From assembly GCA_023101725.1 (NCBI GenBank), contig JALJCO010007048.1:124001-188000 (forward strand): a stretch of DNA of 64,000 nucleotides, given 5' to 3'. The notes under the pieces are model-generated. The model did not search any database and was not told the origin of the DNA. It saw only the letters and a program-made list of their open reading frames with translations. A program made the position numbers and the translations under genes. Origin of the DNA: Atherinomorus stipes (Eukaryota; Chordata; Actinopteri; Atheriniformes; Atherinidae). How positions within the stretch are numbered: the stretch's first letter is position 1; each line of letters opens with the position of its first letter. Positions 22,034 through 34,638 of this stretch are shown piece after piece.

Positions 22034-24420
22034 AATCTGAATTTAGCATCATCTCAGTAAGAGAAGTTGATTTCAGGCGTTTCAGTGCTTTGTCACAGCG
22101 GTGAGGCGAATTCACTAAAAAACACTTCATCCTGCTTTTTTAACGAAGATTCTGACAAATTTGACATTAAAGTATCAATTTTATTACACTAGTATCTCTC
22201 AAAATCGATACCAACGTTGTATTGATAGTATCTATATTTGGATTCATCCTTCCATCCCTGATAGGTGACGTCCATGAAGCAGAAGGTAACCAACCAGCTA
22301 TTAGTCAAGTAAAGTTCTACTTCATGCCAGCCTTGTACTCAACAACCCCACTTTCTCTGCTCTGGACTCTTCATAACAGAAATCTCTACATAATAATCTG
22401 ACACATTCCTCCACACAGTCAAATCTTTGTCTTTCACATTTTACTGAAGTCTAAATCCACATGATTTAAGTGCTGCCCACATTAACTCGGTCATTAACCA
22501 CTGGGTGCTGCTCACTTACCTGGAGGTACTCCACTGTCAGGTTTGCAGAGAAGATGAAGAGCATCTGTTAACACCACACTCAGACAGAGAGGACTCATTG
22601 TGCCCTGAATGAATACGGAAGATTAAATTAGCCGCGTTATTTAACAGGACAGGTCTCCCTTGTTTAGTTGCTTTACTGAACTAAATTCTGAATATCTGCA
22701 GGGCTGTGCACAGAGTTCTCCACATGTTTTGACTTATGTTGAACTGTACGTTAAGTGTGTGCAGGAAAGCCTCGGGGTGTGTGAAAGTGACATTTTAAAG
22801 AATCAATATCAAAGATTGGAGATAAACAAGACTGAGTTTCACATGATCTTATTTAATCCAGCTGTTTCAACAATTCCCCTCCTTCCCCAGTTTTGTTTCT
22901 CACAGTTTTAGACAACCCCTCCAGTAAACTTGCTTCATCACCATCACAGTAGGCCAGTCAGTATAAGCGTGGCCAATTCTGCTCTGCAGTTGCATCATAG
23001 ACCTTCATCATGTGTTCGGCTTCTCTGACCGCCACCCAACAATGATGCTGTGACTTTCAGAAGATCACTCTCAGCCTCGGGCCGAGTTTGGCCCTGAAAC
23101 CAGCTCATGTGATAGCGTAGACACCGCTCTGCTTCTGGAGGGTCGGCCGAGCCAGAAGTTACACATAAGAGGAAAACGCAACTGACATCAGCTTTGTGGA
23201 CAAAGAATGTCTTCATGGTTGTGTTTGCCCAGAAGCAGCTTAGCACTTGTGGTGGCTGGAGACAGCAGGAGACAGCAGGAGTGTGAGATAAAAAAAAAAA
23301 GCACCTTTACAAAAAACAACTTCCAAACTTCCTCAAATGAAGGAAAAAATAAAAATAAAAATACAAACACACAAAAAAAACCCAGTTATAAACTGTAGCT
23401 TTTACATTTTCAGTGCCCTTGGCATGAAATTAGCATTTTTTGAGTTTTTTGATCATATATTTTAGTTTCCCCAGCCTGCTTATGTCCCCTAAAGGCTTAA
23501 ATTATGGATTAATGTTTCCTTTTTCTCTGGGTGTGTCTGTCTACATGGTGAAATTAGCATTCACAAATGGGCTGATTGGCAGTTCAGCATATTTACTCCT
23601 AGTGCAGCATTGACTTCCAGCCAATCAACCCCCTCCCTCGAACTACACTCTCCAAGTCACTCCGTCCGAGACTTACTACAACAAACCGACCGCGTGGCGT
23701 CCAGTTCGCATCAGAACTGCTCTGTACGTGATGTACGAAGGACGACAGCAATCTTTCTGTCCTTCCCATTGAAAAGCTTGTGGATGATTTCATTTCTGCA
23801 GGAATGCACCGACCGAACTGACAGAAAATCTCCCTGCAGCTCCGTCTCCTCCTCAGGAGGTTATAACGGCTTCCAGCCACCACGAAGAAACACGAAGTTT
23901 CTAATAAATGTTTCTCATCATGCTTGTGTCTTTTATCTCTGAGGGAAACTGATGTTTGTGATGATTCCAGTTTATATTTCTTCCCATTGTGCGCGTGTGT
24001 TCGGCTGCGCACATTGACTCAGGTTTGCAATCAGTCCATCATCATCATCATCACTGTCTCTGTACGAAGACAGATGTAACGTCCAGAACTAGTGTAATAT
24101 ATCATTAGTATTAACTGTTAACTGAATTCGGGTCATGAGTAAAAGAAATAATTCAGGGAAACGTGCTGCTCTGAATACGATGCTGTTTTCTTCTTAAACT
24201 AAATTCATACTCGCACTGTATCTGCGTCTGTGTCAGGTTGGTGACGCCGTCACCGCCGTACATCCAGTATAGGTCTGCTGTGGGTCAATGCGAACCTCTT
24301 CAAGCCTGACGTGCAGCCGTGTTCAACAGAACGCAGCAACTCTTTTTTTACTCAAACATGAGTGTGTGAGGAGGCGCGTGTCTGCAGCCCTGGAGACCGC
24401 AGGTTACTGCTGAGTGCATG
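22031..24420. other. Intronic sequence, no gene seen
   Basis: No exon of PEMT or another gene is recognised. 23590-23900 is somewhat GC-richer and has overlapping open frames on both strands (23599-24012 minus, 23610-23942 plus), but neither shows a domain I know. Confidence 0.45.
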
Positions 24421-25333
24421 GGCAGCATCCAGAACCTTTAATCCCAGTTGGCATCAGAATCTTTAATCCCAGTCAGCATCCAGAACCTTTAATCCCAGTT
24501 GGCATCAGAATCTTTAATCCCAGTCAGCATCCACAACCTTTAATCCCAGTCAGCATCCACAACCTTTAATCCCAGTTGGCATCAGAATCTTTAATCCCAG
24601 TCGGCATCAGAACGTTTAACCCTAGTCAGCATCTAGAACCTTTAATCCCAGTTGGCATCAGAATCTTTAATCCCAGTCGGCATCAGAACGTTTAACCCTA
24701 GTCAGCATCTAGAACCTTTAATCCCAGTCGGCATCTAGAACCTTTAATCCCAGTTGGCATCTAGAACCTTTAATCCCTGTCAGCATCCAGAACCTTTAAT
24801 CCCAATCAGCATTCAGAACCTTCAATCCCAATCAGCATTCAGAACCTTTAATCCCAGTCAGCATCGAGAACCTTTAATCCTAGTCGGCATCCAGAACCTT
24901 TAATCCCATTAGGCATCTAGAACCTTTAATCCCAGTCGACATCAGAACCTTTAATCCCAGTTGGCATCTAGAACCTTTAATCCCTGTCAGCATCTAGAAC
25001 CTTTAATCCTAGTCAGCATCCAGAACCTTTAATCCCAATCAGCATTCAGAACCTTTAATCCCAGTCAGCATCCAGAACCTTTAATCCTAGTCGGCATCCA
25101 GAACCTTTAATCCCAGTCGTCATCAGAACCTTTAATCCCAATCAGCATCTAGAACCTTTAATCCCAATCAGCATCTAGAACCTTTAATCCCAGTCGGTGT
25201 CGGAACCTTTAATCCCAGTCGGCATCCAGAACCTTTAATCCCAGTCGACATCAGAACCTTTAATCCCAATCGGCATCTAGAACCTTTAATCCCAGTCGGC
25301 ATCAGAATCTTTAATCCCAGCCAGCATTCAGAC
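24421..25333. repeat. ~26-bp minisatellite, about 35 units
   Basis: Tandem units share the core AACCTTTAATCCCAGT followed by CRGCATC and CAG/TAG. Units with GGCATCAGAATC are 25 bp and those with GCATCCAGAACC 26 bp. Subsets of units recur in the same order (for example CAGAACGTTTAACCCTAGTC twice near 24610 and 24688), showing local duplication of blocks. Confidence 0.95.
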
Positions 25334-26475
25334 GTTATGTTCCAGGACAGCCTCAGTTGTCAGATTATGAGGCATGTATTAATAGATATAGCCAAATTAA
25401 GGCCGACCAGAACCAGAAAACAGACTTTATTACTAACAGTACTGTGTAGAAATAACACACAGACCAAAAGTAACTAAGCCTTTTCTCATCATTCTCTCAA
25501 GTCTTGGCTTTCAGGAGAAAAATATGTTGGCATTGAAACAAACATACACCAGAAACTATTTACATATTTACACTTTTCCTCATTTCCAGTTATTTAGTAG
25601 TATAAGTAGCTATTTAGTAGTAGTGGTACTGATCTTTTTATAATGAAATTTAGACAAATAATGGTGTTATCATGGATCATTGTGGATTTACATTACAGAG
25701 TCTCTGAATAAACACTACATTTAATGTCTGGGTTGTAAACCTCCTGGAAGGGACATAAATGCTGGAAAACTTCTGTAAATCACCAAAAGGGTAAACTATC
25801 CATTGCAATTTACCCCACAGAGTTACACACCACCATTCCTGTACACTGGTGATGATGGAGATGATGGAGATCTAGCAGAACTTTACGGGTTAAAGACCCA
25901 TGCAGATGGACTTCTTGTTAAAAATGCAGGAATTCAGAGGTACAGTGGAAGAAACAGCGAGTTGATTGATATTGATCAGCAACACTTGTGAAACTCTTTA
26001 GTGCTGCTGCCAACAATGACAAGAATGATTTATAAATGCTCTCAGAGATAGTTCTTCTATTCTAGTCAGAATTGCTTGTCACTCTCCCACTTCTTCATAC
26101 ACAGACATTTATAGATAAAAACATTTCTTCAACATTTCTGCATATTTTTCTTCTTACAGCTTCACAGGTTGTTCCAGGGTTAATGCTTAGATTTTTGTGG
26201 GTTATAATTAAAGGAATCACAGGATTTAACGCACGTGCAACCTTCATACCGCCTTTCAATTACAGGGGATATGCACTTGACCGAACATTAATAACCTACC
26301 TGTAAGTTACATTTGCTCATTCAGGAGATGAGCCCCTTACTTCAGACTGAGCTAAATACTGTACTTCATATTAGGGATTAAATATTTTTCCTATATGGTT
26401 GTTTATGAAGGCATGGGGGGGTTCTGTAACACTGCACTTAAATGGGTCAGGTCACATATCTGTTTGCTCCAGTGT
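25334..26475. other. Intronic sequence, no gene seen
   Basis: AT-rich with no recognisable exon or RNA. The short frames at 25803-25991 and 26072-26305 show nothing familiar. Confidence 0.5.
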
Positions 26476-26479
26476 TTAA

Positions 26480-26922
26480 AGGCCCACAAATAAACTTTCC
26501 GACCTGAAAAATATGCGTTTCTGACTCGTTTTGATGGCACACCAACATTCATTTTGCACATTTTCAAACCATCACTGCCCAGAGGTGTCCCAAGACTCGA
26601 AAACTGCACTAAGTAAGTTTTGTATCTGGGATGGGGGCCGTGATGCTGCAGCCAACTGTTGGTTGCACTGCGTCACTAACTAGCAAATGATATGAACACA
26701 GCAGGTGTTTTGAAAGCGCATCATGTCGGATTTGGCAAAGAAACGCAAGGAAACATTACAGGAGGAAGAGAGGAAAAGAAAGAAAGGAAGGGACAGAACA
26801 AGAGTCAAGATTGTGTTTTACTGGCTGGAGTGAATCACAGTACAGGTACGATGCAGGATGGATGCTAGTTTAGCCGTCGACAGGGGGCGTCACTGACAAA
26901 ACTGGTAAAGTCTCGTGGGTCT
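26480..26922. mobile_element. TTAA-target MITE-like element, family A copy 2
   Basis: It is flanked by TTAA at 26476-26479 and 26923-26926 and begins AGGCCCAC and ends GTGGGTCT. It is a diverged relative, in the same orientation, of 8328-8783. Around 26725 it retains a short frame reading MSDLAKKRKETLQEEERKRK, a Lys/Glu-rich N-terminus that may come from the autonomous parent or from a captured exon. No transposase is visible. Confidence 0.78.
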
Positions 26923-26926
26923 TTAA

Positions 26927-27374
26927 AAAGAGGAGGCAGGAATTTCAGAACTATACAAAAATGACTAAAAAGACTGAACTTTAACATCCTTGTTTTGGAA
27001 ACGCAAAGTTTCCTCATACTGACTAAAATTCACAGGTTTCAACTTCTTCATGGAGACATGTTTTTTTTTTTTTTTTAAGTCTTTCGTTGTCAAGCTACAT
27101 GTGTCTGAAGGTTTTATTTTGATTATGGACACACCGATGCCACGTTTTTCAAACCTAGTACAAGAACAAGTACTTGCTTTTAAGTACTTGCCAATACTGA
27201 GAACTGATATGAGTTCTAATAAATCCCATTACAGTTGACTGGTAAGGAGTGCGGACATGAATCTCATATGGGACAACTGATTGGTTAACAGGTCATCCTG
27301 TGTGTGTGTGTTAATGCGTTTAGAAAAAATCATCCACAAATTAATGTGTTTACATTCATTTTTAAATCTAATGA
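26927..27374. other. Intronic sequence, nothing recognised
   Basis: AT-rich sequence with a T run near 27060-27076 and a short GT run near 27300. Confidence 0.5.
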
Positions 27375-28030
27375 CTAGGGGTGTGTTTTGGCAAGAATCT
27401 GGCGATACAATATGTATCATGATACAGGAGTGGCAATGCGATATATTGTAATACTATAAGCAAGCCGATATATTGCGATATACTTAATGCAGCATAGTGT
27501 TCAAAGCTATGCATAAAGATGGTCCGTCTGGCGTGATTCATTCACTTAAATAACGTGGAGTTATACTGGACTTTATCAAAGCAATTGGGTTTCAGAGGCA
27601 CATTAAACATCAGCAACACTGTCAGATACTAGCAGGTATTAGCAGCATGTGGCTGATTATAATGTTTCTGACAACTTGGTAACTTAACCAACAACTTAAA
27701 ACCAGACATATTATAAGCAGCTTCAAAGCAAGTCAGTCTGTAGCAGCAGCAGCTGCACTGTAGTCACATGACTCTGGAAGGAATGCTGGGATATGAAGTT
27801 CTTCCACAACAACAGGAACTTTTCTACATGCTGGACTGGTGCTAATGGAATAAGATCTTGCGTGAATTAGTAATGGTACAATGAGGTCTCAGAAGATTTC
27901 AGAACAGGATAACGAGTTCTCAAGAGATTTTGTTGGTAAAAATATTGATCAATGCTTTTTAAATATCAGTATTTTGCAACACAAAAAACTGTGATATATC
28001 GGCATATTGATATTTTCACACATTATATAT
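27375..28030. mobile_element. hAT-like element, TAGGGGTGTG family, copy 1 (left end)
   Basis: It begins TAGGGGTGTGTTTTGG and continues with ATCG-rich motifs (GCGATACAATATGTATCATG, GATATATTGCGATATAC) typical of a widespread vertebrate hAT-type repeat. The right part (from about 27895, through AGATTTTGTTGGTAAAAATA and TTTTTAAATATCAGTATTTT) matches the better-preserved right end at 31120-31290. The terminal CACCCCTA is not found here, so the right boundary is approximate. Confidence 0.5.
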
Positions 28031-29105
28031 TTTTTACCTATTAACCTACCTACACTTTCCTGAAACACTTCTTCGCCAGACACAAAACTTAATTTTTTTT
28101 TCTAGGGAACAACAAAATGATCACCATGGCGACGTCATCATTAACTATGTTTCCATGAAGACTTTTTCCTGTTCAGATTGAAATCATACCGATTTCAGAT
28201 TTGCCGCTGTTTCAATGGGAACTCATTCATTCCGATCTGGTGTGTACATGTGCTAATATTTAATTAAGCAGAATGGTCCTGTGTGACATGCACCGAAAGA
28301 TGTTTACATCGCGTGATTTATCTGTCCTCACAAGAAGCTGACGAGATGATCTTGCTAGACAGACAGTTAACAGTCCATGGAGTAACTTCATAGCTTTTAC
28401 TCCATGTAAGTCTGTGAAACTGAAACAAAAAAACATATTGAAGTCTTATTTCGCTCACAATCTAATCAACATCTTCTAAATCAACCGTTCTATGTAAACT
28501 GCTTAAAACATAAAAAGAAACCACTTAATCGTATGCTGCATGTGAAAATTAGTATAATGCTAACTGCCAAGGGCCATATACATTGAAACCAATGGGAAAC
28601 TATCAGCTTGGCCTGCTAGCATGCTAACCCACATCAATACATTTGCACACACGTCTGTGAAAACATTCTCTACAATAGTTTATGAATCACACACTTGAAC
28701 AATGGTACTTACAGTAACAACGAAACAGAACATTTTCATATCTTCAATAATCAAACTTACAGGCTTATGTGAGACAAGACGACTGGCGCCTTGGCTGCAG
28801 CATTCACATTAGAACGTCCTCATTCTCACAGACGCCCCTAGGGGGTGCTAAACATCTGTAACTGAGATGTCTACATTAAAGGGCACATACAAATGAATTC
28901 AATACCAGCACAGTCCTGTGTGACATGCACAGAAAGATGTTTACATCACGTGATTTATCACAGACAAAGGTCTACAAACTGATCGACACAGTTGTGGTTT
29001 CTGCAGTACTTTCAAGCAGCAGCTTGATACTTGTGCACTCCTACTGCAAATAACCAAGAGGGAAAGGTATAGAGACAGCGTTTGAATTTAAAATCACCTT
29101 TCTAA
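28031..29105. other. Intronic sequence with a ~50-bp direct repeat
   Basis: No gene is seen. The string CCTGTGTGACATGCAC, with AGATGTTTACATC and GTGATTTATC, occurs at about 28272-28322 and again at about 28912-28961. This suggests either two copies of a repeat end or a local duplication. Confidence 0.5.
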
Positions 29106-29490
29106 GGTCCGGGGGATGATACCTTCCTCGTGGTTCCGAGATCCAGGTTGAAGACTAGAGGTGACAGGGCCTTTGCAGTGGCAGCCCCCCGGCTCTGGAA
29201 CGCCCTCCCTCGTGAGATCAGGACCGCTCCTGATCTAGCATCGTTCAAATCGCTAGTGAAAACACATTTATTTATGTTGGCATTTGGTGATGTATAGGTT
29301 AATCAATTTTTAGCTGTTTTTATTTCCCTCTCTTTTCTCTCTTTTTTTCTCTCTGTTTTAATTGTTTTATTTAACTTTTATGGTTGTGTGGTAGTGCTTA
29401 CTTGTATGTAACCCTGTACAGTACTTTGGTAAACCCTAGTGGTTGTTAAAATGTGCTTTATAGATAAAACTGACATTGACATTGACAACA
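29106..29490 (+). mobile_element. 3' end of an L2/Rex1-like LINE
   Basis: The translation of 29150-29280, allowing a frameshift, resembles the RT C-terminus: an arginine-rich segment, then a block like APRLWNALPREIR, then KTHLFM. It is followed by a UTR ending AAATGTGCTTTATAGATAAA and a short TGACAT tandem tail (CTGACATTGACATTGAC). These are hallmarks of CR1/L2-superfamily LINE 3' ends. It is severely 5'-truncated. Confidence 0.75.
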
Positions 29491-31119
29491 CATGACAAAA
29501 CTTTGTCTCTCACTGACTGAATCCAAGTAATAAAGGTTCTGCCAAGTGGTCAGGTTTATAAATTATTATTGTAAAAGGACATTATTTTTATGAGATAACT
29601 TTAATGGTTGCTGCAGTTTCTTTTGCAACAACTAGGTCAAAAAAAAAAAAGTAAAACAGCCACATGACGGCATATATGTGAGGTGTTCCAGGGTGAACAC
29701 CATCGAACGATAGGAAATTACCAAGGAAACAACAAAGATGAGCACATGACCTAAATATATCCCTGCATCCTTCATAACGAAGGACACGTTTTCAGTGAGC
29801 CTACGGTACATGCAAATGTTGCTCAACAGTGTTCCAGCTTATCAGGGCTAAACCTGTTCACTTCCCTTAAAGTTTCCACAATATTTAATGAAATTCAGCA
29901 CATTTCAATTAATTCCTGCAAATGTGACTCTCAGTGACGGACTTTTTTGTACAGACAACCTAAATGGACTCGCAGACATTTCCACATGGCTGAGACTTAC
30001 AGAGGACATAGTTAGTATTTTAATGCAGCATTAATTTAATGAAAACATCTGCCAGGAAACTAACACATGCTTTAATATCTGTATCTATAGATAGATAGCT
30101 TTAGATATAAATACATTATCATCTATATATTTATATATACTGTAGGTTTTCATGTCATGAGTTATGGTGAAGGAGTACTCTATTTCCGTTGGCTGAATTG
30201 AAAGGGAGAGACTAAACTGGAGCACTGTGTCACTTTTATCAATACAGCGTGGCACAATCAAGTCAGCCGACACTGACCAGCTTTGGTTCTGCAGTTATGA
30301 CAGTTTGTAATGTGGGTCAGTGGCAAAAAGAGCCTCAACACAAGGGCTGCTGACTCATGATGTCAGATTGGTGCGTCTGAATCAGCGGGCCTCTCCGGAG
30401 CCAAGGATGCGCATCATATCTGAAGTTAATGAAGGCCGCGAATAGAATGTGATTTCAGCTACTACAGAACTGACATAGAAATCAGAGTCACGAGAGTACC
30501 ATTTAAATCCTCAGCACTTCACTTCCTGTCTTTCTGCACAGGATTTATTCGTACTAGATGTTTATTCCACTGATGCAGAAGGGTGGAAAACGTCAGGCTG
30601 TGGAAGGTTACCACAATGCTGAAATTGTGCTTAATGGATGAAATGTAAAGAATTTCTGGCTTCCTCAGAAAGATCAAAAGGAACTACGAGAATTACTTAA
30701 TGTCAGCGCTAAAACCAAAGACTGTAAAAAAAAAAATTTACATAGTATCCTGTCACATCTGCAGAGCTAAAAGTGAAGCCAGTTGGGCATTTCCCACTGT
30801 CGCCATCTTGCCTTGATGCGCATGTCATCACTCCCAGAATATACTATAATGGGCAAAGACAGGGCCGCTCCAAGCTGCGGGGCAAATGATTGACAACCAA
30901 GCTAAATGCTAACTGAGCTAATCCGAAGTGAGCTGGAACGAACATAGATAGACTTGCTGTCAACCAGCTAAAAACTGCTGCTGTGTAACTCTGCTACAGG
31001 CTGGAACTTCCTGGGAGCAAGCCGGGAGCTAACTATTAGCCTCCACAGCTAAAAGCGGCATCCAGTCTGCCGCCTGTCAGTCAGAAGGACACGCCCCCAA
31101 TTATGTGTCATTTTACGAT
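29491..31119. other. Intronic sequence, no gene seen
   Basis: AT-rich. Around 30780-31100 a GC-richer stretch (CGCCATCTTGCCTTGATGCG and onward) resembles other fish interspersed repeats, but I could not delimit ends. Confidence 0.45.
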
Positions 31120-31290
31120 TAAATCTCTTGGGAATTCACGAAATATTGTGATTTTGTAACAGAATGATGAAATCTCTCAAGATTTTGTTAATAAAATAGA
31201 TTGATCCTGCATTTTTAAATATCAATTTGATATCTGCATGTGAAAATATCACGATATTTCAGTGTATCAATATTTTTCCCACCCCTATTT
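31120..31290. mobile_element. hAT-like element, TAGGGGTG family, copy 2 (right end)
   Basis: It ends TTTTTCCCACCCCTA, the inverse of the TAGGGGTG start at 27375. Shared subterminal motifs with copy 1 include AGATTTTGTTAATAAAATAG and TTTTTAAATATCAATTTGAT. The left end was not found. Confidence 0.5.
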
Positions 31291-32269
31291 TTTAAAGTGT
31301 CGTAAAAATGGATAACAAAACTGCTATTTGCAATGACTGCTTATTTTTTTCAGCTTTAATATTGGTATCGATATTGGTTATTGGCCACATAAGTTTTAAA
31401 ATATTGGCATATTGATACCTGCCAATATTCCAATCTCCCTAATATTTTACAGTATTTTACAGTTGATAATTCAGTAAAATCCTGCCCTGACTACAGAAGT
31501 CTGTTACAGGGTGAGCTGGGCTGCCTGCAGTGCACCTGTCGCCTCCTGAAAACATTCTGAGAAAACAAAGTGTGAAAACATTTAACTTTCTGAACTAAGC
31601 CAGTGCTGTTAAAGAGGAGATGCAACAGTCAACACACTGATATAGACTTCTAGGAATAATCCACTGGCATCATAATTAGACTGCATCTGTTTTTAAAAAG
31701 CATATTATGAATATCACAATTTAAAACAATTAAATCAGAGAATTTAGATCATTATCAAATCAGTGCAAATAAATTATACATGTTTTACAGACATCACAGT
31801 TTTTAAGGAAACAAGGTGTTCTTTTCTAATGAAGTCGTACAGGAAAAAGCAGCTGGTGTAGCTCTGCACCTTTTCCTCATGCTGATAACAGTAGAGCTGA
31901 ATTTTCTTCTCTGTTTAAATGGGTCACAGTTTGCAGTTTTATAAGCCTCATCTGCACTTCTGTTCAGCTCCTCTATGCTGCTGTTCTGACTGACATCAGG
32001 ACTCGTGAGCCTTGAAAGCGTGTTCATCAGCAGCTGCAGTGAAGCACCGTGTGTGCAGCTGCTCAGAGAGTTTCTCCGCTGCCTTCTCAGGTGAATTACA
32101 CCTGACTTTTACCTCCATCATCATGTAAGCACCAACGTGCTGAAGTGTTCCTGCACATTTGGCTCATTTAAATCTCTTCCTAAGATGCTTTCTGTTCAGG
32201 TGCAGACAGATGCTCCTCACAGAAACGATAAATACCTGCAGCTTCTATCCAACCTTCTTTCTAAACGCA
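31291..32269. other. Intronic sequence, no gene seen
   Basis: AT-rich sequence. The minus frame at 31803-32027 is short and unrecognised. Confidence 0.5.
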
Positions 32270-32277
32270 CTGCTGTG

Positions 32278-32695
32278 TAGGGATGGGCGATATGGACTAA
32301 AAAATGTATCACGATAATTTCTCTTATTTATCACGGTAACGATAAATGACGATAAAAGCTATCAGCAAAATATTTTGTATTATAAATCTGTCACTAAAGT
32401 CTATCTTGAAAGCCCTACAAAATACCAGAAGCCACTGTATCAATTAAGTTCAAGTAGTACACCTGTATTGCAAAACTGTAGTGACACCAATCGAACAAGT
32501 CTGAAATATGAGAGACCAAATGCCACATTTATTCAAACGATGCAAACAGCAAAACTAACTTTGCTTATTTAAAAAACCAAAGTAAAACACAACCTGGTAA
32601 ATTGTCATCTCACGATAAAACGATAAATTCAAATTGTTATTGTGGGGAATTTCTTTGACGATATATCGCACACGATAAAATATCGCCCATCCCTA
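32278..32695. mobile_element. hAT MITE with 8-bp target duplication
   Basis: The terminal inverted repeats are TAGGGATGGGCGATAT and its complement. The exact 8-bp target duplication CTGCTGTG is at 32270-32277 and 32696-32703. Both ends are rich in ACGATAA/TTATCGT motifs, the usual pattern for this hAT group. There is no transposase, so the element is non-autonomous. A complete, well-bounded copy inside the PEMT intron. Confidence 0.92.
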
Positions 32696-32703
32696 CTGCT
32701 GTG

Positions 32704-33165
32704 TCACATTTTGATGACTGAAATTGGTTGTTGCTCTCTGGAGGGAATATATAGGTCAGTGTGTCATTTCTGCTGAAATATTTCCTGCAAAGATGAACTG
32801 GAAGAAGTCGTTTGAATATAATTTATCTATTTTGCCTCGTTTTAATAAATCAGTATTTTATATTAGACGTCTCATTTTTTATGTCTAACCTACCACTGCG
32901 CTTCTGTGGGAGCTGATTATTTCTATGTATCGGCTGTGGAAGATGCATCACATTTACATTTTAATTTGGCTGAGGACTCTGGGGCTTGAATTAAATCTCA
33001 TCTTATTGCATCTTTGTTTCATTGACCTACATTTGATGTGTTTTTTTCTTTTTTGTCACATTTAGTGGAAGCGGCAGACTGAAGTGGGTACTCTGCTGAG
33101 AAACGGTGGACGTGTTATGTATTGAAACAAACACTTGTGTCTGTCTCCTCTCATTTTACCTCCAG
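32704..33165. other. End of the PEMT intron with polypyrimidine tract
   Basis: No separate feature beyond the splice acceptor region TCTGTCTCCTCTCATTTTAC followed by CTCCAG, ending in AG at 33164-33165. Confidence 0.6.
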
Positions 33166-33240
33166 TGGTGCCAGTCCTGCTGGTCTCATCCTGACCGTCA
33201 TAGTGGCCGTGGCTTACAAGGTGGCAATACGATTTGAGGG
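33166..33240 (+). CDS. pemt: PEMT internal coding exon (last transmembrane segment)
   Basis: The exon completes an Ile codon with its first base, then reads GASPAGLILTVIVAVAYK followed by VAIRFE, and ends with GG of a Gly codon. The ASPAG/ASPTG motif and the hydrophobic stretch LILTVIVAVAYKVAI match the last membrane-spanning helix of vertebrate PEMT. The acceptor is at 33164-33165 and the donor GTAAGT at 33241. The residue after RFE is Gly (GG plus A from the next exon), where the human enzyme has the second Glu of a Glu-Glu pair implicated in S-adenosylmethionine binding. The flanking introns are 25,681 and 7,451 bp. Confidence 0.93.
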
Positions 33241-33294
33241 GTAAGTCTTTGTTTGTTTCAAACCCTCTTCAAATTAGTTATTAAAGTGATACAA

Positions 33295-33385
33295 CACCCA
33301 CAGAATGATGTGCCTTCATTTTCTACTCACCCTTATGCTGAGCTAGACTCTGGAGTACAGATCATTTTGTGGGTGTTGTATCCCT
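33295..33385. mobile_element. 91-bp TTAA-target micro-element
   Basis: Terminal inverted repeats AGTGATACAACACCCACA and AGGGATACAACACCCACA (right end inverted) are flanked by TTAA at 33291-33294 and 33386-33389. The whole unit can fold as a long hairpin. It starts only 54 bases after the PEMT exon. Termini AG...CT agree with the other TTAA elements here. Confidence 0.85.
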
Positions 33386-33389
33386 TTAA

Positions 33390-34602
33390 GGTTATTTTTC
33401 CTAATAACATGACTTTTATATACATTTCTTTGGGTAATAGGTAGATTCTTACCTATGAACAATATTTTTCTTTTCATTATTGATGATGTCACGACTAATA
33501 GAATTAAAAATCACCTAAAATGCCCATCACTAATAAAAAACAATGTTTTGAAGATGATTCAATGGTTTCTACTGATGCTGTTTTGATATTTCAGGTTCAA
33601 TGATTTCTTTTATACTAGATGTACAGCTTCTTGCTTACCATGAAAAAGAAAGTATTTCAAAGAGCAGTTGGCCTACATAAACAAATTACTCTTTTAAAAA
33701 TACCAATGCTAAAGAGTCTCAAGGAGAGAACACATCTTAGTGAACAGTATGACTCATGAAAAACACTTCATGTAACTCCACAGAATAAACCATTTCCAAC
33801 ATATTCATTGGTGTTAGAATTTATTTATCTGAATAAAGATGTCAAGTAAAAAGTAATGGTGTTTTATTTCTTTATATCTTTTCCTTCACATCGGATTTAA
33901 ACATTTTTTAGCCAAAAATACAAAAACTAACCAGTCAACAAAGGCTGTTAACAAAGGTTACAGGAAAGTAGTTATTAGGGGATGATGCTTCCATCCCAGA
34001 ATGCAACACAGGAGGTCAAAGAGATGGACATGGTCAGCAACAATACTCAGGTAGGCTGTGGTGGTTAAACCATGCCACGTTGGTACTGAGTGGCCCAAAG
34101 TGGGCCAAGAAAATCTCCCCCGCACCATTCCACCAGCAGCAGCCTAAAGCCTTGATCCAAGGCAGGATGGATCCATGCTTTTACGATTGTTTCCAGCAAA
34201 TTCTGAGCCTAGCATCTGAATATGGAGCTGAAACGGAGACAGTCAGACCAGCAACGTTTCTCCATCTTCTATTGTCCAATGTTGGTGAGTCTGTGTGAGT
34301 TGTAGCCTCAGTTTCCTGTTCTTAGCTGACAGGGGTGGCACCCGGTGTGGTCTTCTGCTGCATTCTTCTTCTGCGGTTTTGAAATAAAAATAAAACTTAA
34401 CTGTATATAAAAAAAAGTTAAATGAATAAAAATGTAAATATTTGTGGGAAATTAAGTGAAAAAAACAACCTTAGTTTCTAAGCTAATGACAAGAGAAAGA
34501 TTTTAAAAATTACTGGTCCTTTTAGTGTCATTATGTTGTGGAAAATCAACATGATTATTCCATGAAAAAACTGCTAAAACCTACAAATGTTTTATACAAA
34601 TG

Positions 34603-34603
<1 letters not shown>
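33390..34603. other. Intronic sequence, no gene seen
   Basis: The short plus frame at 34080-34298 is unrecognised. No RNA gene or clear repeat is seen. Confidence 0.5.

Positions 34604-34635
<32 letters not shown>
34604..34635. repeat. (TA)n microsatellite, left half
   Basis: A TA run split from the run at 35560-35608 by the Tc1 element inserted between them. Confidence 0.9.

Positions 34636-34638
<3 letters not shown>

Noticed and set aside
23590..24020. GC-richer block as an alternative PEMT promoter or first exon
   Set aside because: CpG density is only modest by eye, and no start codon followed by a splice donor in PEMT phase could be supported.
9029..25333. CRISPR-like arrays
   Set aside because: The regular repeats are contiguous minisatellites without unique spacers, in a vertebrate intron.
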